Notes under the pieces: generated by a model
Database searches by the model: none
What the model saw: the letters and a program-made list of their open reading frames with translations, nothing else
Told to the model about the DNA's origin: nothing
From: Pontederia crassipes
Lineage: Eukaryota > Streptophyta > Magnoliopsida > Commelinales > Pontederiaceae
Assembly (NCBI GenBank): GCA_030549335.1
Contig: CM060187.1
Location: forward strand, 9,300,001-9,364,000
Reading direction: 5' to 3'
Length of the DNA: 64,000 nt
Part shown: positions 54,444-64,000 of the stretch, piece by piece
Position numbering within the stretch: the first letter of the stretch is position 1
How the letters are laid out: each line of letters begins with the position of its first letter
Translations under genes and position numbers: made by a program

Positions 54444-57078
54444 TGATAGTGATTTTGAGGAGTGTAGTGATAACTTGCTGATTTAACTTGGATTTTTCAA
54501 TTTTTGATTTAACTCCCTAACTCACTCTCTACTGCAAGTGTACAAGTCAATTATAATGGACCAAAATGTCGTATCCACAGTGATTTGAAGCCAAAGACTC
54601 CCTAAAACAATCTAGATTAGCCCTACTTCAAGTGGCAAAAATAGGAAATTAAGAAGAGTAGAAAACGGATTTTTAATTATGGCAAAAATGATAACTATTT
54701 TTGGACTTTTGGAAATTTATCTGAACTGAATTATAAATGCTAGACTAAGGGCTAAATGAGATTATCTATCAATGAGGAAGGTTCTCCTAGGAATTGGGGT
54801 TCATCTAGTTCAATTATGGATGGAATGGAATAAGTTATAAAATTTAAAATTCAAATCTGATTCAACCTAAAAATTGGCCGCTCTCACAGCTCATTTAATC
54901 CAGAACTAATCATTATATTATCATATTAATGTTAGCCAGATTGAAGTGTATAAGTATCCTCACTGTTATCAAGTTATCAATAGGCACAATTCTATAATTT
55001 TATAGATTTTGCCATTTCCTTTCAGATTTTAGCAATTTCAGTTTGGCATTACAATCAAACTCACATTTATACATCAACTAATAAAAAAAGTAATGGATCC
55101 AATCCTAATGCTAATGCTTCTTGGTATATCTCTAAACAACAAGAGGATTTTAAATCAGCCTCTCAGCTGCAAATAAAATGAAATCCACATTATCATTAGT
55201 TAATTGGAGGCATCGAGCTCATGATTACATAAGGGAATTCAATCAGTTGTCATTGCACCTTGGTTCATCTCTGAACAACAAGAAGACCTTAAGTTCACTT
55301 CTCAATGATTTAATGAAATTAGAGGTTTACAATAACAAAGAAGAATCCCTCAAAATTTAGGAAAACAAAATTCTGAAATAACCAAATCAGGAAGAAAATC
55401 AGCACCAATTACAAGTTGAAATCTTAGAAATATCATTGCCTCTTAATACATTTCTGAATAAGAAGAAATCCACACAATCTACTTCTCAGCAACTAATGGA
55501 ATAAAGGGTTCTACAATGATAGAGGGATCCATTAAAAATCAGAAATCAGAAATGCTGAATCAGAATTCAGATTTCAAAAAGATAGATTTCAGAAAATAAT
55601 AAATCAGATTCCTAATTGGATTGGATCTAGAAACATGACATTGGTTCTTGATTCATTTCTGAACAAGGAGTAGTTAGAAGGACAACCTCTCAGTTGTAAA
55701 TATCAGTAGGACTTCACAATGTCAAGAACATATCCATATGAATAAAAATTTCAAAAATTTGAATGCGGAACTTGATTAGTGCAGGAAATCAATAATGTCC
55801 ATAATCCATCCACAATTAAACTAGATTACTACCCTATCCTAGGAGAAATAGAAATTAGCTCCTCATAATTACAAAGATTGATACAAAGTAGGGGAAGAAA
55901 CTGATATAAATCATCCTGAAATATAATCTGTCGACAAGAAATTCAGCACCCTTCTTCTCTAGCTTCTTCTTCTCCCTTCTGCCCCAGAAACCCTCCAATG
56001 GCAAGCCCCCCTTGCTCCTTCTGGTTTCTCAGCTTATATATGTCCTCTCATCACCCTTGGAAGTAGATAGGAAGCTTCCATTACTCCTTGATTGTGCCAT
56101 GTGTCCTGTCCAGAAAATATCAGCAGGTGCCAGCTTTTTGGACAGCCAAAAAGCAAGTGGTCCCCCCTCCTTTTCCATCTAGTGCAGCCTTCTTTTCCCT
56201 ACTAGAAAGGCCACAACAGCAAGCATCAAAGTCCTTGAATGAGATTTTAACAAATAAGGATTAGGACAATAACAATTATCAGCTCTATTATCAAATGAGG
56301 TTTTGTGTTGTGCAGGAATGGAATCCATAATAAAAAATGATAACTTTTAAACCCGGAATGATAACTTTGCACCATATCATGAAGATTATCCAAATATTAG
56401 TGGTTTAGGGCAGTGAAGGCATCAAAGGGATTAGGATGGCAAGTAAATGAGGTCAATTATCAAATGTGGATAATATTTCATAGGAATGATAACTTTGGTC
56501 ACCCGGAATGATAACTTGTTGCCAAAAAGTGATAACTTGTTGTAAACTTAGTTGTGGTTATTCAAATGTGATCAAATCAAAGCAGCAAAGAGTTAGGATA
56601 GTAATTTAACAATTGCCTAATGCTTTTATGCAGAAATGATAACCTTGCACATCAAAATGACAATTTTGCCCTAAAAATGATAACATGACACCAAAAATGA
56701 TAACTTATGAAATGGAATGATAACTTTGCATAAGTTGAAGTATGACTACCCAAATATGATTAATTCATAATGGCAAGGGATTTAGGGCAAGATAATCACT
56801 AGAAATCAGCTCAATTAGAAAAATGATAACTTTGCACATTGGAATGATAACTTGCCCAAAAAATGATAACTTGACATAGAATTGATATATTTAGGAATTT
56901 TAGCAATTCAGAACCTCTATGCACATGGAATTAAGTATAAAATGAGAATGATCAGCTGGTTATCACAATCCATTGCATTCCAAGCATAATTGACCAAAAG
57001 TTAGGCAAAATAAGGGCTCAATATGGGTGAAATGAATGGAAAATGGGATAAAAACTTGATATGATTAGCTAGTGATCA
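54444..57078 (-). mobile_element. Element E 3' LTR (Athila-like, minus strand)
   Basis: The LTR is about 2635 bp, starting TGATAGTGATTTT and ending GCTAGTGATCA on plus, related to but clearly diverged from the A family. The flanking 5 bp on the left are ATGCA. It contains many AATGATAACTT motifs at 56330-56880 and several degenerate repeats with the core TTCATTTCTGAACAAGA on plus. Its other LTR lies beyond the window. Confidence 0.88.
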
Positions 57079-58595
57079 AACTTCCCCAAGCTTAGTCTTT
57101 TGCTTGTCCTCAAGAAAAACATTCAAAAATTAAGAACAACTTGAATAGAACAGTTCATAAATGAATTAAAAACCTGCTGATTTAAGTCCAATGAGTTTCC
57201 TACTTTGCCGACACTTTATTTTTTCCAAAAACTCAATTTCTTGCTATGGAATCACAGAGGCTAAAGCAAATTTAAGTCATGAAAGAAGTACTAGCAGTAA
57301 CAAGTTTGAATTTCAGGAATTGTCAACTTTACTCCAAGGTTGAACTATAAATCCCTTCATGAACATATTTTCACTGCTTAAACAGGTTTAACACCTGACT
57401 TTTATTCATGAAAATGCAAGTAAACAGATCAAGATCTGATTTTTATTCATGCTGGTCACAGGATAAAAATCCTGGCTTTATTAAGGAGAGGTTCCTTTTT
57501 AGAATTTCACTCTCTTTATTTATGCATGCATGCAATGCAAAATGAAAAATGCAACTTTTCACTTTTTCCTTTTCTCCATTTTTCTTTTTCTATTCTGTTC
57601 ATGAAGTGAGCAATAGTTCAAACTCAAGTAAGATTTAGATTCCTTGGTCCAAAAAGTCATGTTTTCCTATTTAACATGGTAGCAAGAGCCTTGACTCCCT
57701 TCTAGACATCTTCTATTTTCAAAACAGTCCATAAGTGTTAGCTAGTGTTACCCACAAAAAGAAAAATTTCCAGCTGAAATTTTTATTCAAATGCATCTGA
57801 ATTGATAAGCTGATTAAAGCAAGAAGGCTAATGGCCAAATTGGCCACTTGGTATTGGAGTGTACTAACTGTCATATTAAAGGATTTCACCCATTTTAGAG
57901 TTAAAATGAAGGCAGGAATTGAATTAAACTCAAACAGTGATAACCAGTGATAACTTGTGATAACTGGGTGAAACTAATGATAACTTGGTCAAAACAGTGA
58001 TAACCTGGTGATAAATGATGATATGGGCATTAAAATAGATTGAAAACATGGTGTAAAGTTTAGAAAAGCACCAAGTTTCTTCCCCCAAGCTTATTCTCAG
58101 CACTGTCCATAGTGGTGAAAAAGATAGGCAAGGGAGAGTGTTGGGAGGGTCTTGAATTCATGAAATTATGCATTTGATCCATTCTGCATCTCAACCAGGG
58201 GCTTTGGGTGATCCATACTTCATGGTTTGAACCAATTCTGCAAAGAAATAGAGGATATCAATAAAATCTGCAATATCAGATTTTTGGGATGCACAATTTG
58301 ATAATGCATTGAAATGCACTAAAATTCACTGAAATTCAGCAATGATAGATTTGGATAACTGATATGAATGATAATTCAAATGTTAATATGATAATTGTGG
58401 CATGAAGGAGAATATAATATCAGTTGTCATTGATATTTCAGTGAGAAAATCAAAATTGAGAGTAGGAGTACTCCCTAAATGAAAATTTATGGATTGATCT
58501 GATTCCTCCCTGATTTATTCCTGCAAAACAGAGAAAATTAGATATAAAATGACTTTGGTTACCTCCCAAGAAGTGCCCTACTTTAGTGTCTTAGG
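57079..58595 (-). other. E polypurine tracts and 3' noncoding region
   Basis: On minus the outer tract reads AAGCTTGGGGAAG (57081-57093), preceded by CTTGAGGACAAGCAAAAG. The inner module AAGCTTGGGGGAAG lies at 58082-58095 with GGACAGTGCTGAG next to it. Spacing is about 1 kb, the same as in A1 and B1. No env-like ORF is seen between them. Confidence 0.75.
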
Positions 58596-60051
58596 CTAGA
58601 CAATATTCCATTGGTGTTGACTAGGCAATTGTAGGGGATCTTGCAAAATCAGCACCTCCTTAGTTGAATCCATGACTGTGGGGTTGTATAACTTCAATCT
58701 TTGTTCGTTAACCTTGAATATGTCAGCATTGTCATTGATGAAGTCCACAGCCCCAAAAGGATAAACTTTGTGGACTTTGAAGGGTCCACTCCATCTAGAC
58801 TTCAACTTTTCAGGAAACAACTTGAGCCTTGAATTATATAGCAATACAAGGTCTCCAACCTTGAATTCCTTCCTCAAAATCCTGCTATCATGCCACCTCT
58901 TGGTCCTTTCCTTGTAGAATTCTGAATTATGGTAGGCATTGAGTCTAATCTCATCCAATTCATCAATTTACAAGAGTCTTTTCTGTCCACAAGCATTCTA
59001 GTCATAATTTAGTGCTTTGACAACCCAATATGCCTTGTGTTTGAGTTCAATGGGCAAGTGACATGTTTTTTCATAAACCAACTTATATGGGGAGACACCA
59101 ATTGGAGATTTATAGGCTATCCTATAAGCCCAAAGTGCATCATTCAACTTGGTGCACCAATCCTTTCTGGTTAATGAAACTATTTTCTCCAAAATGGCCT
59201 TAATTTCCCTATTTGATATTTCAGCTTGGCCATTTGTTTGGGGGTAGTAGGCTGGTGAGACCTTGTGCTTAACTCCATACTTGCTTAGGAGGTTCTCAAA
59301 ACATTTTTAAATGAAGTGGCTGCCTACATCATTGATAACTACCCTTGGCACTCCAAATCTTGGAAAGATAATGTCCTTGAACATTTTAATTACTGCCTTG
59401 GAGTCAACTACTGTTGTGGGGATAGCTTCTATCCACTTGGACACATAATCAACAGCCAATAATATGAATTTGTATCCAAAGGAGCTAGGGAAGAGTCCCA
59501 TGTAATCAATGCCCCAAACATAAAAAAAATTCAACTTCTAGGATCCCATTATGTGGCATTTCATTCCTCCGGGAAATTAAACCTGCTCTTTGGCACACAT
59601 CACAACTTTTGACATATATGTGGGCATCTTTGAATAAAGAAGGTCAATAGAACCCTGATTGGAGGACCTTGGTTGCTGTCTTTTGAGTAGCCCCATGTCC
59701 ACCATATGGAGATGAGTGGCATTCATGTAGAATGGCTTGAAATTCAGTTTCTGGCACACACCTTCTGAACGTGCCATCAGGAGACTTCCTAAACAGAAAT
59801 GGATCATCCCAATAGAAGTCTTTTATGTCATGGAAGAACTTCTTTTTCTGTTGATAGGAGTATTCAGGTGGAATGATTCCACAAGCCAAGTAATTTACAA
59901 TATCAACATACCAAGGAGTTGGGGCAGCTGATATAGCCATTAGGAAGTCATCAGGGAAAAAATCATTGATAGGGATTGATGGAGAACCCTGAATTCCTTC
60001 CATCCTAGACAAATGGTCAGCAACAAGATTTTCAGTGCCCCTCTTGTCCCT
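58596..60051 (-). pseudogene. E integrase, decayed, cut by A4
   Basis: On minus, the end of RNase H ([15 protein letters not shown]) appears at 60050-60000, then the integrase zinc region ([18 protein letters not shown]), the core with [29 protein letters not shown] and FGVPRVVINDVGSHF, then [18 protein letters not shown], and the C-terminus [19 protein letters not shown]. It is spread over several frames (59644-60012, 59307-59534, 58998-59192, 58596-58958). Compared with A1 the protein is clearly related, so A and E are sister families. A4 entered at 60052, so the upstream pol of E is outside the window. Confidence 0.9.
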
Positions 60052-62839
60052 TGATCACTAGCTGATCACTATAAGTTTCTAACCCATTTTAGATGCTTTT
60101 CACACATATCGAGTCCCCCACTTTTGCCTATATTTGAGCCAATTATACTTGGAATGCATACATTGTGATAACTAGTTGATATTCCTCATTTCATACTAAT
60201 TTCCATGTGCATAGAAGTTCTGAAATGCCAAAATCCATTAATATTTAAATTCTATGCGAAGTTATTATTTTGAGGACAAGTTATCATTCCTAAGTATCAA
60301 GTTATCATTATTTTGAGTGAACTGATTCTCAATGGTTTTATTGCCCTAAATCCATCATCATCATGTATAAATCATATTTGGATAGTCACATCTCAACTTG
60401 TGTAAAGTTTTAAGCCCATTTGAACAAGTTATCATTTTTCAAGTGCCAAGTTATCGTTAAAGGGCAATTCTATCATTTCGACATGCAAAACCATTAATTC
60501 TGCACAGGGAACTTAAGCAATCATCTTGTTATTGTTCTAACTCATTGCTGGTCAAATTTCATCATATTTCAATAACCACAACTCAAATTATCACAAGTTA
60601 TCATTTTTAAGTCATATAAGTTATCGTTTTTTAGCACCCAAGTTATCACTTCTTAGAAATCTCATTCATATTTGATTTCTGAATGCATTCACTTGTTACT
60701 CTGGTCCATTTGATGCTTCTAATGCTTTGAATCACTTACATTTGGATAATTTCCATGATTTGTGATAAGTTATCATTCCGGGCCCCTAAATTCATTAATA
60801 TTGATATAAGTTTTCATTCATACACAAACACATAATCTCATTTGATATCTGAGCTAGCAACTATTATCATCTTAATTTTTATTTCTCAAAATACCATTCA
60901 AGGGCTTTGATGCTTGCTGTTTGGGGATTTGTAGCAGGGAGAAATGTGGCCAAAAAGTGGAAAAAGGTGGGGGGGACCACTGATTTCCTGCACCAAAAGC
61001 TAAAACCTGCAGCAGTGGGAATCTTCAGGCAAGAGACAAGTGGCTGAAATCAAAGGATAAAGAACATTCTGATGCTGATCCTAGGGTGGAAGGGAGTCAT
61101 ATAAAAGGTGGAATTTCTGGAGGAGGAAAGGGGGCTGGTCATTGAGGGTTTGGAGCAAGGAAGGAGCTGCTGCTGAGTGGAGCTGCTACTGGACTTGCTG
61201 CTGCTGGCCGAGACAACTTCAAGAAGGATGGATTGTACCTGCTCTTCAATCTATTTTCTGTCAAGCTTTGAAAATATGAGGAGCTAAACTCCATTTCTTC
61301 TAGGATAGGGTAGTAGTTTAGATTAGTTTTGGATGGATATGAAATGATTTATAATCCTGCATTGAAATCAATCCTGATTTTCAGATTTCAGAAATGTTCT
61401 ATATTGATTTATGCTATGTTATCATTAAATCCATTTGTAATTGATGACTGAGAAGTCTTATCTAATCTAAACATCTTTCAGGAATGAATTAAGAGATAAT
61501 ATCAGATTTCTGGATTTTATTTTAGTGCAAACCTGATTTCTGAATTCTGATTTCCTTATTTCCTGAACTTTCTGATTTATGTGGTTGTTTGAACTTGTTC
61601 TTCACTCTCAATCTGATTAATTGAGTCATTGGGATATTGTTATTATTCCTATCTTGTTCAGAAATGAATCAAGATGTTTGGACAATCATTTTGACTCAAA
61701 TCAGATTGTTTCTCTGATTTCTGAAGTGAAAGCCTAAATTCTGATTTTTCTAATGTCCTGCTGTAACTGTTTTATCAATTGAATCCCCTGATTTTATACA
61801 ATCATTGAGAGATGAACTTTAGGGACCTCTTGCAGTCCAGAGATGGGTCAAGAAGTAATTGATAAACTTGATTTCAGGGATTAATATTTCAGATTTTTTA
61901 ATTGCAGAATTCTATTTTCTGACGACCTATTGAATTCTGATTTCCATTGTCAAGCCTCAACTTAATCCATTGCTGAGAGGTAGTTATTAGGTCATCCTTG
62001 AGATCCAGAGATGGGCCAAGGAGCAATGGCAATTGTGAATTCCTGTGGTCATATGCTTTGCACTTCCAATTGAATTGTGTTTGTGTGGATTTCATTTTAT
62101 TTTGCAACCGAGAGGTTGAATTTAAATCCCCCTGGAATTCAGAGATGAATCAAGGAGCACAAACACCATATTTGGGTAGATTTCAGCCTGGTTTGATTGA
62201 TTGGAATGATTCCATCTTTTTATGATTGCAATTACAAGTTATCATTCCAAAATTTCTTTGAATTGTAAAAAAATCAGCAATGAACTTCCAATTGAGCTGA
62301 ATGATAACTTGATTTTCAGTGAGGACCCTCTATTGATTCAATCTAGCTAACAACTATATGACAATATGTTGCTTAGTTAGAGGCCAATTGAGCTGTGGGA
62401 ACAACCATTTTCAAGTTGAATCAAAATTGGACATTTAATGATAACTTGATCCATTCCATCCTTAATTAATTTAGACGAACCCCAAATCCTAGAAGAACCT
62501 TCCTCATTGATAGTTAACCCTTTTTAGAACTCAATTTAGTATTTATATCTCAGTTTTACAAAAGTTTCCAAAACCCCAAACTTGTTATCATTATGCACTT
62601 GTTAAAAAATATGTTTTCACTTTCAACTTAAAAATATGTTTTTAGCCATTAGAGTAGAACTAATCTAGATTATTTTAGAGTGTCCTAGACTTCAAATTCT
62701 TGTGGATACGACAACCTGAGTCTACTACAACTTACCTGTGCACTTGCAGCTAGTGAGTTGGGAGACCAAAAATTGAAAAATTTGACCCTTTCTTTAATTT
62801 CAGCAAGTTATCACCACTCAATCCCAAATATCACTACCA
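60052..62839 (+). mobile_element. A4 5' LTR
   Basis: It is a complete 2788-bp family-A LTR, TGATCACTAGC to ATCACTACCA, preceded by TCCCT (60047-60051) and inserted into element E. A TATA candidate CATATAAAAG lies at 61099-61108. The first 780 bp carry about ten AAGTTATCATT-like motifs, and 61440-62160 holds five repeats with the core CAG(A/G)(A/G)ATG(A/G)(A/G)TCAAGGAGCA. It is the best reference copy of this LTR in the window. Confidence 0.95.
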
Positions 62840-62845
62840 AGTTTT

Positions 62846-62862
62846 TGGCGCCGTTGACGGGG
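62846..62862 (+). other. A4 primer-binding site (tRNA-Asp)
   Basis: TGGCGCCGTTGACGGGG matches the tRNA-Asp 3' end with one mismatch, 6 bp after the LTR end. It differs from A1 at both mismatched positions. Confidence 0.92.
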
Positions 62863-63015
62863 ATTTGAGGTCAATTAGGCTAACTTAGATAGTTTAGATT
62901 AGTTTTTAGTTTATTTGTTAGGCCAATTTTCAGTTTTTGCAAGTTATCATTTTTTACTTTTCACTTTTGTCTAGTTTTCATTTCTTTCTTGAATTTGATA
63001 CTTCTGAATCTCTTT

Positions 63016-64000
63016 ATGCAGGACTTGGACCATCAAGAGGAACATTACCAATCAGATCCTGAGCCTAAAAGAAGATTTCTAAGAAGAAGGAGACTGCAAA
63101 GGCATGAGGCAAGGAGAAGGATATTTGAAGAAGAAGAGGAAGAGGCACACAACCTTGAATTTGAAGAAGTTGTAAATCAGAATATGACAGCTCTTAGGAC
63201 GACTGTTATTCACCAAGTAATGCCAGGAATCAGCAAGGGGGAGGAGCTTTAGCACCTGTGGCAAATTTTGAGGTTAATCCAGCCTTGATTTCAATGATTA
63301 GGCAAAGTCAATTTTTTGGACTTGGGACTGAAGATCCAGCTTTTCATTTGGACAATTTTAAGGAGATGTGCAGCACTGTTAACTTCAACAATATTCCCAT
63401 GAATGCAGTATATATGAGATTGTTTCCCTTCTCACTCAAAGACAAGGCCAAGACATGGTACAAAGGATTGAATCCTGAAGAGGTGGCCACTTGGGAATCA
63501 ATTGTTTCTTTCAAAATTTTTCCCTCCTTCAAAGACTGATAACTTCAGGGACCAAATAGTCAGATTCTATCAGTTGGATCAAAAAAACATTTGTGAGGCA
63601 TGGCAAAGGCTCCAAGGGTTGTTAAGGGCATGTCCCCACCATGGATTTGAAAAGTGGCAATTAGTCAATTACTTTCATAAGGGATTGAATTACCCTAGCA
63701 AGGTGGCATTGGACACTGCAGCAAGAGGCATCTTTGCATCCAAGAATATAGATGAGGCCTACCAACTAATAGAGAACATTGCAAAGAACCATCACTTCCT
63801 CACACATGATAGGACCAGGAGGCCACCCATGGACAATTTAGTGAACCAATTGTCAACCCAACTTGAGGAGGTGCTGTACAAGACTTTGGAGAGGTTGAAC
63901 TTGACTCCCAATGGCAATAGGGCTTCTAATCCTGAAACTAGGTGCTGTGTATGTGGTAATCAAGGCCATTTGTTAGAGAATTGCAACTTAATTATGCAAC
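63016..64000 (+). pseudogene. A4 gag, partial (runs off window)
   Basis: ATG 63016 (MQDLDHQEEHYQ) begins a Gag nearly identical to A1. An early frameshift near 63200 gives the frame a premature end at 63250-63252; the normal frame picks up at 63258 (NFEVNPALISMI). The SIVSFKIFPSFKD-stop ending and +1 change at 63501-63539 are the same as in A1. The later TAG found in A1 is GAG here (63752-63754), so the second frame stays open to the edge, into the CCHC knuckle (CCVCGNQGH). Confidence 0.9.

Noticed and set aside
1-64000. Endogenous pararetrovirus or other integrated virus
   Set aside because: All reverse transcriptase regions are accompanied by LTRs, primer sites and integrase in copia or gypsy order; no movement or coat protein pattern was seen.

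Overview
The window looks like nuclear DNA from a flowering plant with a large, repeat-rich genome. The evidence is Athila/Tat-type Ty3/gypsy elements primed by tRNA-Asp, copia elements primed by initiator tRNA-Met, a FAR1/MULE-type DNA transposon, and a fragment of a plastid-type phosphatidate cytidylyltransferase gene. I see no intact host gene and no bacterial operon, CRISPR array or rRNA/tRNA gene. The species cannot be named from this sequence.

Layout: (1) 1-4125, minus-strand LTR element B1 with a gag but no pol, cut at the left window edge and joined on its right to (2) 4129-5661, the 3' end of a plus-strand copia element (F) with its 349-bp LTR. (3) 5662-8238, unassigned sequence. (4) 8239-13427, a MULE with about 0.1-kb inverted repeats, a GRF zinc-finger gene on plus and a decayed FAR1/MULE transposase on minus. 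(5) 13440-14855, unassigned, motif-rich. (6) 14856-51370, a nest five insertions deep: copia C0 is interrupted by copia C1 (15495-50809, duplication AACCT); C1 by the Athila-like element A1 (23474-47768, duplication CATGT) and by solo LTR D (19549-20926); A1 by solo LTR A2 (24165-26937, duplication GATGC) and by solo LTR A3 (31299-41848, duplication GTTAT); A3 holds gag-only element B2 and was later rearranged by an inversion. (7) 51371-54443, low-copy-looking DNA with a 175-bp non-LTR insertion, a pseudogene fragment of a plastid CDP-diacylglycerol synthase and a possible promoter plus first exon. (8) 54444 to the end, Athila-like element E (minus strand) invaded by A4 (plus strand), which runs off the right edge.

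All mobile-element genes seen here are damaged. C1 has lost an active-site Asp in both protease and reverse transcriptase; F lacks one Asp of its YVDD motif; A1 and A4 share one gag frameshift. The gag-only B family would need enzymes supplied by other elements.

The most unusual signal is at a smaller scale. Several unrelated LTR families carry their own short motif scattered many times through the LTR or noncoding internal DNA, and four of these are CpG-containing palindromes or near-palindromes set in AT-rich sequence: TTTACGGCCGTAAA (B), CCGGTCGACCGG (C1), TGTCACGGCCGTGACA-like (D) and ACTCGGCCCGAGT-like (13.98-14.33 kb). The A family carries an AT-rich one, AAGTTATCATT. I report these as possible independently evolved arrays of protein-binding or silencing sites; their function is inferred, not shown.
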